A DNA stretch of 64,000 nucleotides. Origin: Sphingobacterium sp. xlx-96. GTDB taxonomy: Bacteria > Bacteroidota > Bacteroidia > Sphingobacteriales > Sphingobacteriaceae. The number at the start of each line of letters is the position of its first letter. The stretch's first letter is position 1. The translations under genes and the position numbers were made by a program. Shown here one piece after another: positions 26,596-36,285 of the stretch. The stretch is from positions 496,001-560,000 of the forward strand of contig NZ_WFKM01000002.1 in the NCBI RefSeq assembly GCF_011007365.1, written 5' to 3'. Below the pieces are notes generated by a model. It saw only the letters and a list, made by a program, of their open reading frames with translations, did not search any database and was not told where the DNA came from.

Positions 26596-27651
26596 TTAAT
26601 CTCTATCTCTTGAAAGCTTACGAAATGCCAAAGGATTTGCACTTAATTCAGCCTGCTCTCTCCTATTCTTTACAATATGCACCGCTGTAAAAATAGCTTC
26701 CAAAAAAGACTCATGCGAGGCCATATTACGACCTGCAATATCGTATCCCGTCCCATGGTCAGGAGAAGTCCTTACGATAGGAAGACCTGCCGTATAATTA
26801 ACACCTTTACGATCTGCGATGTGCTTAAATGGAATAAGCCCTTGATCGTGATACATAGCAAGTACGGCATCAAACTTCTGATAAGCATGCGATGCAAAGA
26901 AACCATCGGCGGGATAAGGCCCGAAACAAAGTATACCTTCTGCATTTGCTTTAGAAATAGCTGGACGTATAATTTCCTCATCTTCAACACCAATTATACC
27001 ATTATCACCGGCATGTGGATTCAGCCCTAAAACAGCAATTTTCGGCTTCTGAATCCAAAAATCCTTTTTAAGACTAGTATGCATTAATCTAAGTTTTTTT
27101 AATATCCCTTCTTCCGTAATCTGCGAAGCGACATCTTTAATAGGAATATGTCCTGTCACTACACCTACACGAAGGTCATCGCAAAGCATAAACATAAGTA
27201 CGTCATCAGAACCAACCTTCTCTTGAAGGTATTCTGTATGCCCCGGAAACCGAAATCCTTCTTGTTGTATATTATGTTTATTTATCGGTGCTGTCACTAA
27301 GGCATCTATCTTTCCCGAGTTAAGGTCTTCGACGGCTTTCTCCAACGAAATAAACGCATACTTTCCGCCTATTTCATTTTCCTCCCCTAATGTAATTTTG
27401 ACATCTTCTTGCCAACAATTAATAATATTGGGACGCTTTGAGTTTGCTTGATCCGGAGTTTGTATAACATTAAAACTAAAGTCATTAATGTCATTTGCTT
27501 TACGATGAAATGAAGCATTTTTGGTATTACCATAAACAATGGGTGTAAAATATTCTAAAACACGACTATCTAACAATGATTTGATAATCACTTCCATCCC
27601 TACTCCGTTCAAATCACCAATACTAATACCTACTTTCAATTTTTCACTCAT
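26596..27651 (-). CDS. pdxA: 4-hydroxythreonine-4-phosphate dehydrogenase PdxA
   Basis: This 351-residue NAD(P)-dependent dehydrogenase of pyridoxal-phosphate biosynthesis shows GISIGDLNGVGMEVI near the N-terminus, TAPINKHNIQ, FPGHTEYL, the metal ligand region LNPHAGDNG and YHDQGLIPFKH. The SPDHGTGYDIAG segment is diagnostic. I start at ATG 27651 (MSEKLKVGISIGD) rather than an in-frame codon 33 nt upstream, because the family begins this way. It is divergent from rsmA, 174 nt apart; in enterobacteria the two are instead co-directional neighbours. Confidence 0.93.
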   Translation of the reverse strand: MSEKLKVGISIGDLNGVGMEVIIKSLLDSRVLEYFTPIVYGNTKNASFHRKANDINDFSFNVIQTPDQANSKRPNIINCWQEDVKITLGEENEIGGKYAFISLEKAVEDLNSGKIDALVTAPINKHNIQQEGFRFPGHTEYLQEKVGSDDVLMFMLCDDLRVGVVTGHIPIKDVASQITEEGILKKLRLMHTSLKKDFWIQKPKIAVLGLNPHAGDNGIIGVEDEEIIRPAISKANAEGILCFGPYPADGFFASHAYQKFDAVLAMYHDQGLIPFKHIADRKGVNYTAGLPIVRTSPDHGTGYDIAGRNMASHESFLEAIFTAVHIVKNRREQAELSANPLAFRKLSRDRD

Positions 27652-27785
27652 TACATTAAAGCATTTTATACTCAAAAGTAACAAAAATTAGGCAATGAAA
27701 AACACTCTACATTCGAAATTATAGCTTTTACTCCCAAAACTCACTTGTTATAGAATCTTTATTTTAAACATTCATGACGTTTTTT

Positions 27786-27793
27786 TACTTTTG
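27786..27793 (+). promoter_or_regulatory. candidate -7 box for rsmA
   Basis: TACTTTTG fits TAnnTTTG, 32 nt before the chosen start 27826. A -33 TTG is not evident. Confidence 0.45.
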
Positions 27794-27825
27794 GCCTTGA
27801 GACTTTTCACTTTTTGACATTTCAC

Positions 27826-28605
27826 ATGAGTACTGTACGCGCTAAAAAACACCTTGGACAACATTTTCTAAACGACAAAAATGCTGCGCAGCGAATCGTT
27901 GAAGCCTTGGATCCATCATTAGGTTTCGCTCAGGTTTTAGAAGTCGGTCCAGGGATGGGGGTTCTTTCTGATTTTCTCTTACAAAAAGAAGAATACGAAA
28001 CTTACTTAATTGATGTCGACGATGAGTCCATTGATTTTTTAGCAGAAAAGTATAGTGAACTGGGAGACCGCTTAATCCATGGTGATTTTCTAGCACTGGA
28101 TTTCTCCAAATATTTTGGAGAAAAAATGGCTATTATCGGTAATTTCCCATATAATATCTCCTCTCAAATTCTTTTTAAAATCCTTGACGAGAGACACCGT
28201 GTGATCCAAATGGCCGGCATGTTTCAAAAGGAAGTTGCTGAACGCTGCGTCGCCAAGCCGGGTAGCAAAGAGTATGGGATCCTTAGCGTCTTTTTACAGG
28301 CATACTATAAAGTAGAGTATCTTTTTACGGTCAAAGCTGGAGCCTTCAATCCTCCCCCCAAAGTGCTTTCGGGGGTCATGCGTATGACTCGGAATGAAGT
28401 AGAAAAATTAGACTGCGATGAACAACTATTTTGGAAAGTCGTAAAAGCAGGGTTCAATCAACGTAGAAAAACACTACGAAATGCACTGTCTGCTGTGGTC
28501 GTAAAAGATAAAATGAGTGATAACCCACTATATGAGTTACGGGCCGAACGTCTTACTGTAGCCGATTTCGTTCAGCTTACTAACGAAATATTCAACGCAA
28601 GATAG
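27826..28605 (+). CDS. rsmA: 16S rRNA dimethyladenosine transferase RsmA (KsgA)
   Basis: This 259-residue SAM-dependent enzyme dimethylates A1518 and A1519 in the 3' end of 16S rRNA. RAKKHLGQHFLND is the family N-terminus, EVGPGMGVLSDFLL the SAM-binding motif I, GDFLALDF a SAM contact and NFPYNISSQILFK the catalytic NxPY motif. The C-terminal FNQRRKTLRNAL is typical. I choose ATG 27826 over 27814 because the sequence before MSTVRAKK is not conserved. The FAD monooxygenase gene follows 5 nt later. Confidence 0.94.
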   Translation: MSTVRAKKHLGQHFLNDKNAAQRIVEALDPSLGFAQVLEVGPGMGVLSDFLLQKEEYETYLIDVDDESIDFLAEKYSELGDRLIHGDFLALDFSKYFGEKMAIIGNFPYNISSQILFKILDERHRVIQMAGMFQKEVAERCVAKPGSKEYGILSVFLQAYYKVEYLFTVKAGAFNPPPKVLSGVMRMTRNEVEKLDCDEQLFWKVVKAGFNQRRKTLRNALSAVVVKDKMSDNPLYELRAERLTVADFVQLTNEIFNAR

Positions 28606-28610
28606 AAAAA

Positions 28611-29774
28611 ATGATTACCGACAGCGAGTTTATGATTATAGGCGGAGGTGTAGCGGGTCTAACCGCTGCTATCGCACTTCAATCTATCGGTCGTGAATTT
28701 GTCTTGATTGAGCAACGTCAAATACTTCATGGCATAGGTGCTGGTTTTGGGCTAGCAGCCAATGCCATGCAAGCCCTTGATTTATTAGGTTTAAAAGGAG
28801 ATATAGAAAAAATAGGCTATTATTTGGACAATTACCATATCCTTAGTGAAAAAGGAAATATTCTTTTCAAACCTGATACAAGCAGGATATCCAATCAGTA
28901 TAGTCAGAAAAACTTCGCTATACACCGCGCAGATTTACACGAACACCTACTATCGAAAATCCCATCAGAAAAAATTATACTAGGCAAACGTGCTATAAAA
29001 TTAGAACAGGAAACTGGTTTTGTCCGTGTATTTTTTGAAGATGGAAGTATCCATACTGGGACCTATCTGCTGATAGCGGATGGGGTCAAATCTTTACTAA
29101 GACAACAATTAGTACCATCGTCAACTCCTCGCTTTGCCGGATACACGTGCTGGAGAGCTACAATTGATAATTCCAATATCAAATTAAATACAGGTTTTGA
29201 AACATGGGGAAAGTCTGGCCGATTTGGAGTTACTCCATTGATCGGCAATCGAATTTATTGGTACGCATGCGTCAATGGGAAAGCAAACGATCCACAGTTT
29301 AAAACCACCACCGTAGCAGACCTATACAATAGATTTGCGAGCTACCACGATCCAATCCCAAGAATACTACAAGCGACAAACAATGAGGACCTTATTTGGA
29401 GCGATATTATTGATATCAAACCATTAAATCACCTGGCCTATCACAATATGTTGATAATTGGCGATGCTGGCCACGCTACAACGCCCAATATGGGACAAGG
29501 AGCTTGCCAAGCAATAGAGGATGTAGCTGTACTCATAGATGAATTAAAAAAAAACAAAACAACGGTTAATGCCTTTCAATCTTTTGAAAAGAGGCGATTG
29601 GCGCGAACGCATTATATCACCGAAACTTCAAAACAAATTGGAAAAATAGCCCAATGGGAACACCCCTGGTCCATCGCGATTCGTAATACGTTGGCCAAAG
29701 CCCTTCCGAATCGGATCAAACAGTATAGTTTATTAAAGCTACTTTCCAAAGATTTTATGAAGGAAAACAATTAA
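28611..29774 (+). CDS. FAD-dependent monooxygenase
   Basis: A 387-residue flavoprotein of the PHBH/UbiH group. It has the FAD-binding GGGVAGLTAA (11-20), Glu34 after the second strand, the DG motif ADGVKSLLR (156-164) and the second FAD contact GDAGHATTPNMGQGACQ (284-300). The usual function is aromatic hydroxylation with NAD(P)H, but substrate and pathway are not evident. It starts 5 nt after rsmA and ends 5 nt before the 2-hydroxyacid dehydrogenase, so the three form an operon. Confidence 0.87.
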   Translation: MITDSEFMIIGGGVAGLTAAIALQSIGREFVLIEQRQILHGIGAGFGLAANAMQALDLLGLKGDIEKIGYYLDNYHILSEKGNILFKPDTSRISNQYSQKNFAIHRADLHEHLLSKIPSEKIILGKRAIKLEQETGFVRVFFEDGSIHTGTYLLIADGVKSLLRQQLVPSSTPRFAGYTCWRATIDNSNIKLNTGFETWGKSGRFGVTPLIGNRIYWYACVNGKANDPQFKTTTVADLYNRFASYHDPIPRILQATNNEDLIWSDIIDIKPLNHLAYHNMLIIGDAGHATTPNMGQGACQAIEDVAVLIDELKKNKTTVNAFQSFEKRRLARTHYITETSKQIGKIAQWEHPWSIAIRNTLAKALPNRIKQYSLLKLLSKDFMKENN

Positions 29775-29779
29775 AAAAA

Positions 29780-30709
29780 ATGAGAATTCTTATTGTAGAC
29801 GACATACACGAGGTATTACTGGAGAAACTTAATCAATCCAATATCTTGTACAACTACCAACCCGACATCACACGTGAGGATGCAGAACAATTGATTCCAG
29901 AATATGAAGCACTGATCATCCGCTCGAAATTTCAGGTGGACGAAAAATTCATTGATTTAGCTCCTAGACTTCGATTAATCGGGCGGGCAGGCGCTGGCAT
30001 GGACAACATTGATGAGGAATATGCCAAAACAAAAGGAATCACCTTGATTTCCGCCAACGAAGGCAATAGAGACGCTGTAGGCGAACACATGATTGGTATG
30101 CTGCTTAGCCTAATGAACAACTTAAATCGAGGTGACAGCGAAATCAGACAAGGGGAATGGCGCAGAGAAGAGAACCGGGGCTATGAGCTTATGGGACGTA
30201 CGGTAGCTTTAATAGGCTATGGTAACAATGGTCAAGCCATGGCAAAAAAACTAGCTGGCTTTGGTGTTAAAATATTGGCTTACGACAAATACAAAACTGG
30301 GTTTTCAGATGAATATGCAACAGAGGCTTCTATGGAAGAAATTGTTAAACAGGCTGATGTATTAAGTTTTCATATTCCGCTGACGCGCGAGACCAAAGGA
30401 CTCGTTGACGATGAATACCTTTTCCATTTTCAAAAACCCATATTCTTTTTGATGGGAGCCCGTGGAGGAATAGTCAACATTCCATCTGTTTTAAAATATT
30501 TGGACAATGGAAAAATCCTGGGCGCGGCATTTGATGTGCTACCTGTCGAAAAATTTCCGGCACTTTCCTATCAAGATTGGTATATCAACCTTATCAGTCG
30601 GGACAATGTGCTATTAAGTCCACATGTTGCCGGTTGGACGTTTGAAAGTTATTATAAACTGTCTGCAATTCTTGCGGACAAAATAACAGAAAGTCTAAAC
30701 AAAAATTAG
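29780..30709 (+). CDS. D-isomer-specific 2-hydroxyacid dehydrogenase
   Basis: A 309-residue NAD-dependent dehydrogenase of the phosphoglycerate dehydrogenase family. It shows a substrate loop GRAGAGMDNID (68-78), the NAD-binding GYGNNGQ (146-152) and the catalytic set R228 (GARGG), E257 and H282 (SPHVAGW). The C-terminal ACT domain of full SerA is missing, so it could be a short 3-phosphoglycerate dehydrogenase or another 2-hydroxyacid dehydrogenase. Its 3' end overlaps the convergent UbiA-like gene by 15 nt. Confidence 0.85.
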   Translation: MRILIVDDIHEVLLEKLNQSNILYNYQPDITREDAEQLIPEYEALIIRSKFQVDEKFIDLAPRLRLIGRAGAGMDNIDEEYAKTKGITLISANEGNRDAVGEHMIGMLLSLMNNLNRGDSEIRQGEWRREENRGYELMGRTVALIGYGNNGQAMAKKLAGFGVKILAYDKYKTGFSDEYATEASMEEIVKQADVLSFHIPLTRETKGLVDDEYLFHFQKPIFFLMGARGGIVNIPSVLKYLDNGKILGAAFDVLPVEKFPALSYQDWYINLISRDNVLLSPHVAGWTFESYYKLSAILADKITESLNKN

Positions 30710-31555
30710 CACACAGAAATACTGAGCCAACAATGCTAGATCCAACAGGTACACTTGGTGATAACCGGCCTTTTTGCGGAATAGGATAAAATGTAATGCA
30801 ACAGCAATAAGGACATCGGTTAGAATAAACCCGGCTTTGACAGGCGCATCAAACGGCGAAAAAACCAACAGTAAAATGTGAATGACAATTAAGAAATAAC
30901 AAAGAAGTTTCGCTCGCTTCTCCCCTATTAGATTTGGAATGGTTTTTAAATGGTAGTAGGAATCCTGTTCCATATCCCGGATATCAAATGGCAAGGTACA
31001 TATAAGCAAAAACAGTATTTTCAACAAACCCAAGGCATTCGCCATCTCCCAGTCCATCGCTACCTCAGCGGTCCACATCTCTATCACAGGAAGTCCGACG
31101 CTACTCAACGACCAGACAACTGCTATATGAAAAAGCTTGAGCCCTGGAACCTGACGCAAACCACCTGATCTCCCTCTAACACGTAAAATAGGTAAACTAT
31201 AAGCAACACTAACCAATCCTACGAAGCCTAAAAATACCCAGGTATGAAAATGCACTTGCAACAAACAAAAAATAAGAAGCAATACCGCAACAATATTATT
31301 TACCCAAAACACTACCTCATGCCCAAATACCCACCTAGTACGTGTATAAGGTGATTTTCGTGGTTCTTTCGGCTTGGATAGAAACAAACTAAAATTATAC
31401 AACAACAGTGTTGCTGCTCCTTCGATACCTACCACATACCAATTATAATCCTGCTCCAAAACAACATAAGTCAGCAGACATTGGGCGATCGCTGCCATAG
31501 CAATCAGAAGATTGCTAAAAATAACAAAATGGTAGATTGTCTTGAGTTGATTCAC
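30695..31555 (-). CDS. UbiA-like multi-span membrane protein lacking the first Asp motif
   Basis: A 286-residue protein with 8-9 hydrophobic segments, as in UbiA prenyltransferases. The second Asp-rich motif is present (D191, D194, D198 in DIRDMEQD). At the expected place of the first NDxxDxxxD motif the sequence reads YNFSLFLSK (53-61), without the aspartates. Prenyl transfer by the usual mechanism is therefore doubtful. It may be a divergent enzyme or have another role in the membrane. It is convergent with the 2-hydroxyacid dehydrogenase gene and divergent from acs. Confidence 0.7.
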   Translation of the reverse strand: MNQLKTIYHFVIFSNLLIAMAAIAQCLLTYVVLEQDYNWYVVGIEGAATLLLYNFSLFLSKPKEPRKSPYTRTRWVFGHEVVFWVNNIVAVLLLIFCLLQVHFHTWVFLGFVGLVSVAYSLPILRVRGRSGGLRQVPGLKLFHIAVVWSLSSVGLPVIEMWTAEVAMDWEMANALGLLKILFLLICTLPFDIRDMEQDSYYHLKTIPNLIGEKRAKLLCYFLIVIHILLLVFSPFDAPVKAGFILTDVLIAVALHFILFRKKAGYHQVYLLDLALLAQYFCVLIFV

Positions 31556-31648
31556 ACCTATTCTTTATGCTAATTTACAGAACAAATTCAATTACCTGTT
31601 ATGATAAAAATTAGTTTTTGAGAGCAAAAAAAATTAAATTAGCCCTAC

Positions 31649-31688
31649 AACAGGCTCTTTTACAGTTATCAATAAATAACTGTCTGTT
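31649..31688. promoter_or_regulatory. hairpin/operator-like inverted repeat upstream of acs
   Basis: ACAGTTAT (31662-31669) and ATAACTGT (31676-31683) form a perfect 8-bp stem with a 6-nt loop. AACAG/CTGTT extend it after an internal bulge. It lies 56 nt before the acs start, where a regulator or an mRNA stem could act. Confidence 0.4.
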
Positions 31689-31743
31689 TTGAATAAAAAA
31701 AATAAATATAATATAGACCTATACTAAAAATTACAAGTAAGAA

Positions 31744-33660
31744 ATGAGTTTTCAAATTAAAAACTTTGAAGAGTATCAGGATGCTTATAAAAGAAGCGTC
31801 GACAATCCAGAGGAATTTTGGGGGGAAATAGCTGAAAATTTTTTCTGGAAAAGAAAATGGACCAATGTACTCAATTGGAACTTTAAAGAGCCAAACATTA
31901 AATGGTTTGAAGGGGGGAAACTGAATATCACAGAAAATTGCTTAGACCGCCATATCTATAAAAATGGAGATACTCCTGCTATTATATGGGAGCCCAACGA
32001 CCCATCAGAATCACATCGTATTCTAACCTACAAACAGCTACTAAGCAAAGTAGAACAGTTTGCGACAGTATTAAAAAACAATAATATACGCAAAGGTGAC
32101 CGCGTGTGTATCTATCTACCCATGGTACCTGAATTGGTTATTGCTATCTTGGCTTGTGCACGTATTGGTGCTATTCACTCTGTTGTCTTTGGAGGGTTTT
32201 CTGCGCAGTCGATCGCCGACCGAATCAACGATGCAGAGTGCAAACTGGTGATCACCTCAGATGGGGGCCTCCGCGGCAACAAAGTCTTAGAGCTTAAATC
32301 GATCGTAGATGATGCACTGATGCAATGTAAATCTGTAGAAAAAGTAATCGTATTAACCCGAACCCGTACTCCTATCTCAATGATAAAAGGCAGAGATGTA
32401 TGGTGGGAAGATGAGATAAAGAAAGTCGAAACACAGGGCAACCCAGCCTGTCCTGCAGAAGAAATGGATGCAGAAGATACGCTATTCATTTTATATACAT
32501 CTGGATCTACGGGCAAGCCAAAAGGTGTGGTACATACTACGGCAGGTTATATGATCTACACCGGCTATACTTTTGCCAATACATTCCAATACAAACCGGG
32601 TGAAGTTTACTTTTGTACTGCAGATATAGGCTGGATCACCGGTCACAGTTATATTGTGTATGGTCCATTATCACAAGGCGCTACCTCCTTAATGTTTGAG
32701 GGAATACCAACCTTTCCAGATGCAGGAAGATATTGGGATATCGTAGACAAATACAAAGTCAATATTTTGTATACAGCTCCTACGGCAATACGTTCTTTAA
32801 TGGCATTTGGAGAGAGTTATATTGACAATAAGGATCTGTCGTCTCTTCGTGTATTGGGGTCTGTTGGTGAACCTATCAATGAGGAGGCTTGGAACTGGTA
32901 CAACGAAAAAGTCGGAAAGGGTAAATGTCCTATAGTCGATACATGGTGGCAAACGGAAAATGGAGGACACTTAATCACTCCTATTGCCGGTGTAACGCCA
33001 CAGGTACCAGGCTATGCTCTACTACCGTTACCAGGAGTACAGCCCTGCTTGATGGATGAAAACGGTAAAGAAATAGAAGGAAATGATGTCTCAGGAAACC
33101 TTTGTATTAAGTTTCCTTGGCCAGGCATGCTTCGGACGACTTGGGGAGATCATGAACGTTGCAGACAAACTTATTTTGCCACATACAAAGACATGTACTT
33201 TACCGGCGATGGGTGTTACCGCAGTCCCGAAGGATATTACCGTATTACTGGTCGGGTAGATGATGTATTAAACGTATCTGGTCACCGAATTGGAACCGCC
33301 GAAGTCGAGAACGCTATAAATATGCATGCCGATGTCGTTGAATCTGCGATTGTAGGTTATCCACATCCAGTAAAAGGCCAGGGTATATATGCGTATGTCA
33401 TCGCTCATCATCATATCGATGCCGAAAAAACCCGTCAGGATATTCTACAAACTGTGACCCGTCTGATCGGAGCTATTGCTAAACCGGACATCATTCAGTT
33501 TGTAACTGATCTACCCAAAACCAGATCGGGCAAAATAATGCGGCGCATATTACGTAAAGTGGCCGAAGACGAATTGTCCAGCTTAGGTGACACCTCAACA
33601 TTACAGGACCCAACTGTAGTACAGGCCATCATCAAAGGAGCTGAAGAGTTTAAAAAATAA
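31744..33660 (+). CDS. acs: acetate--CoA ligase (acetyl-CoA synthetase)
   Basis: This 638-residue adenylate-forming enzyme activates acetate to acetyl-CoA via acetyl-AMP. It has the P-loop YTSGSTGKPKG (251-261), WWQTENGGHLI and the hinge region TGRVDDVLNVSGHRIGTAEVE. The acetylation-regulated lysine K597 lies in TRSGKIMRR. Length and motifs are those of Acs rather than propionyl-CoA or longer-chain ligases. It is monocistronic, with a terminator directly after it and a palindrome in the upstream region. Confidence 0.94.
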   Translation: MSFQIKNFEEYQDAYKRSVDNPEEFWGEIAENFFWKRKWTNVLNWNFKEPNIKWFEGGKLNITENCLDRHIYKNGDTPAIIWEPNDPSESHRILTYKQLLSKVEQFATVLKNNNIRKGDRVCIYLPMVPELVIAILACARIGAIHSVVFGGFSAQSIADRINDAECKLVITSDGGLRGNKVLELKSIVDDALMQCKSVEKVIVLTRTRTPISMIKGRDVWWEDEIKKVETQGNPACPAEEMDAEDTLFILYTSGSTGKPKGVVHTTAGYMIYTGYTFANTFQYKPGEVYFCTADIGWITGHSYIVYGPLSQGATSLMFEGIPTFPDAGRYWDIVDKYKVNILYTAPTAIRSLMAFGESYIDNKDLSSLRVLGSVGEPINEEAWNWYNEKVGKGKCPIVDTWWQTENGGHLITPIAGVTPQVPGYALLPLPGVQPCLMDENGKEIEGNDVSGNLCIKFPWPGMLRTTWGDHERCRQTYFATYKDMYFTGDGCYRSPEGYYRITGRVDDVLNVSGHRIGTAEVENAINMHADVVESAIVGYPHPVKGQGIYAYVIAHHHIDAEKTRQDILQTVTRLIGAIAKPDIIQFVTDLPKTRSGKIMRRILRKVAEDELSSLGDTSTLQDPTVVQAIIKGAEEFKK

Positions 33661-33668
33661 CCAAAATT

Positions 33669-33690
33669 AGGGGGCCTATGTTCGCCCCCT
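33669..33690 (+). terminator. terminator after acs
   Basis: AGGGGGC and GCCCCCT form a 7-bp GC-rich stem with an 8-nt loop, followed by TTCTT. It starts 9 nt after the acs stop. Confidence 0.65.
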
Positions 33691-33974
33691 TCTTACAATC
33701 CTGCCCGTATTTTCTTCAAAAAACCTAAAAAAATAGTCTTTTTTTTACTATTTTTATGACTTTCCATTAATGCATATAAGGTTTCATTCTCCTTTCGGCA
33801 AGAGCAAAGACATAAACCGATCCCGATATTATCGGGAGAGTTCTTGAATTCCGACAGTAAAGGATAACAGCATGAAAAAAGTTCTTGATGATATCTATAG
33901 AAATTCCTAGCGGAAAGATTAGGTGACATCGATTAAAAGAAATCAATAAATAGACACTTTCACAAAAAAGATAG
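33691..33974. other. intergenic region before the mrp operon with a small palindrome
   Basis: I see no gene here. The only clear structure is TCCCGAT-ATT-ATCGGGA (33821-33837), a perfect 7-bp stem with a 3-nt loop. Such CCGATA/TATCGG palindromes recur in many Bacteroidota genomes as I recall, but I cannot count them here. Reverse-strand open frames in this region lack coding character. Confidence 0.4.
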
Positions 33975-36284
33975 ATGCTATTAACTATATTATCGGGATT
34001 AATTTCGGCATGTTCAGTTGTCTTTATCGGCAAATATTTAAAATCTAAGTGGAGTTTTATCCTCCCTGTTCTGCCTGCTCTTTTATTTCTATTTTTTGCT
34101 GGACATATTCCCTTAATATCAAGTGGCAATCAGCAATTACAACACATCAAATGGGTTCCCTCATTAGGGGTCAATTTTGAGTTTAAACTTGATGGTCTCT
34201 CCCTCTTGTTCTCTTTATTGATTACAGGTATTGGCACCGCTATTTTCGTGTACGCCCGATCCTATCTCAAAGGACATATCTATTATGATCGCTTTTTTAG
34301 CTATCTCTTCCTTTTCATGTCAGCAATGTTGGGTGTTGTTCTTTCTGATAACATCATCCTACTCTTTATTTTTTGGGAACTCACCAGTATTTCTTCGTTT
34401 TTTCTAATTGGTTTTAACAACGACAATATAGATTCCCGAAAAAGTGCCCTCACGGCACTTAGTATAACAGGATTAGGAGGTTTTTTCTTATTAGCGTCGT
34501 TAATCCTTCTCGGAAATATTACAGGCACTTACAGCATTTCTGAAATGATCAATAACAAGGACCTTATTTTAAATAGCACCTTGTACCCGCTAGTCATTGG
34601 ACTTCTATTTATAGGGGCTTTTACAAAGTCTGCGCAGTTTCCTTTTCATTTTTGGTTACCCGGCGCGATGAAGGCCCCCACACCTGTTTCGGCTTATCTA
34701 CATTCTGCAACGATGGTTAAAGCTGGAATCTATCTGCTAGCACGCTTTACCCCCATATTAGGTGGTACAGATTATTGGAGCTACACGTTGATGATTATTG
34801 GTGGAGTTACGATGCTTTACGCTTCCATCCATGCTCTTTTCCGAATTGATTTAAAGGAGATATTGGCTTACTCGACAATATCAGCGCTTGGCATACTAAC
34901 CTTTTTAATAGGAATCGGAACACAAGATGCATTCATTGCTGCCATGGTCTTCCTCTTAGCTCATGGCTTGTATAAGGCAACACTATTCATGGTTACAGGG
35001 ATTATAGACCATGAAACAGGTACACGCGATATCACCGTATTATCCGGCCTAAGAACGGTGATGCCTCCTGTAGCTCTTGCAGCAATATTAGCGGCATTAT
35101 CCAGTGCAGGAGTGCCTTTTACTTTTGGATTTATTGGCAAGGATCTTGTCTATGAAGCCACACTCCACAGTCCCTGTAATGATTATGTATGGATTTTTAC
35201 AGGTCTAGCGATCACAACCAACGTTGGTTTAATCGCCGCTGGATTTATGGCGGGTATAAAACCATTCGTTGGAAAATTACCAAGCCAATTTCAACAAGTA
35301 CATTTACCTAACAGATCCTTATGGATCCCCCCGTTATTATTGGCGTTACTAGGAATAGTCTTTGGGATCTTACCCTCCTTTGCGGGCGATTATTTAAGTA
35401 TCCCCGCTGCCAGTTCCATTGGTGCAACATTTATTACAAAAAAACTACAGATCTGGCATTTCAACTTAATTCTGATATTAAGCATCGCTACTCTCCTTCT
35501 GGGTAGTATTATTTATGTACTTAATAAACCCAGCCCATCTAAACTACAGCGGTTAGCAAGATTCGACAATATATCGCCTCAACGTATCATAACGAGATTT
35601 GCCAACGGTATCCTACGTTTTGCAAATTGGTTTACCAACCTTTTTCACAACGGATATTTAAGATCATATCACCTAAAGATTATATTATTTGCAGAGGTGT
35701 TGCTTGCTTATAAATTGTGGGTCAGTGGCCCCATACAATTAGATCTATGGACACTTACCTATCCAGACATTTATGAGGTCGTCATCGTAGCCGTATTGAT
35801 TGGCGCTTTGTATATTATTGTCACAACGCCATCCAGACTGACATCAGTCGTTTCGATGAGTGTCATCGGGTACTGTATCTGTTTGATATTCGTAATCTAT
35901 AGCGCCCCTGATCTTGCGATGACCCAATTCACCATTGATACGCTTTCAACCGTATTGTTTGTACTCGTGCTGTACAAACTCCCTGGATTTATCAATTTCG
36001 CCAGCAAAAAGATACTCTATCGAGATGCCCTCGTTTCCATAGGCTTTGGTATTACGATAGCATTGGTTGCACTAAAGGCATGGTCCGAACCTATTGCACG
36101 TGAGATTTCTAATTTTTATGGAGAGAATGCCTACCTACTTGCAAAGGGAAAAAATGTGGTAAACGTCATCCTCGTCGACTTCAGGGGGATAGATACCATG
36201 TTTGAGACTGTCGTATTGAGCATTGCGGCATTAGGAGTATATAGTTTAATTCGATTACGCTTAAAATCATCCGAAAGAGAATAA
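33975..36284 (+). CDS. mrpA: Mrp cation/H+ antiporter subunit A
   Basis: The 769-residue subunit has about 20 membrane segments. Residues up to about 500 are the NuoL/ND5-like proton channel (DNIILLFIFWELTSISSFFLIGF, FPFHFWLPGAMKAPTPVSAYLHSATMVKAGIYLL). The C-terminal part is the MrpA-specific domain with IYSAPDLAMTQFTIDTLSTV. In the seven-subunit Mrp complex it is the main Na+(K+)/H+ translocating piece. First gene of an unbroken A-G operon; only 1 nt separates it from mrpB. Confidence 0.93.
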   Translation: MLLTILSGLISACSVVFIGKYLKSKWSFILPVLPALLFLFFAGHIPLISSGNQQLQHIKWVPSLGVNFEFKLDGLSLLFSLLITGIGTAIFVYARSYLKGHIYYDRFFSYLFLFMSAMLGVVLSDNIILLFIFWELTSISSFFLIGFNNDNIDSRKSALTALSITGLGGFFLLASLILLGNITGTYSISEMINNKDLILNSTLYPLVIGLLFIGAFTKSAQFPFHFWLPGAMKAPTPVSAYLHSATMVKAGIYLLARFTPILGGTDYWSYTLMIIGGVTMLYASIHALFRIDLKEILAYSTISALGILTFLIGIGTQDAFIAAMVFLLAHGLYKATLFMVTGIIDHETGTRDITVLSGLRTVMPPVALAAILAALSSAGVPFTFGFIGKDLVYEATLHSPCNDYVWIFTGLAITTNVGLIAAGFMAGIKPFVGKLPSQFQQVHLPNRSLWIPPLLLALLGIVFGILPSFAGDYLSIPAASSIGATFITKKLQIWHFNLILILSIATLLLGSIIYVLNKPSPSKLQRLARFDNISPQRIITRFANGILRFANWFTNLFHNGYLRSYHLKIILFAEVLLAYKLWVSGPIQLDLWTLTYPDIYEVVIVAVLIGALYIIVTTPSRLTSVVSMSVIGYCICLIFVIYSAPDLAMTQFTIDTLSTVLFVLVLYKLPGFINFASKKILYRDALVSIGFGITIALVALKAWSEPIAREISNFYGENAYLLAKGKNVVNVILVDFRGIDTMFETVVLSIAALGVYSLIRLRLKSSERE

Positions 36285-36285
36285 T

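Noticed and set aside
33767..34129. 120-codon reverse frame in the acs-mrpA gap
   Set aside because: It runs into the mrpA start region, has no family resemblance and no promoter; treated as chance.
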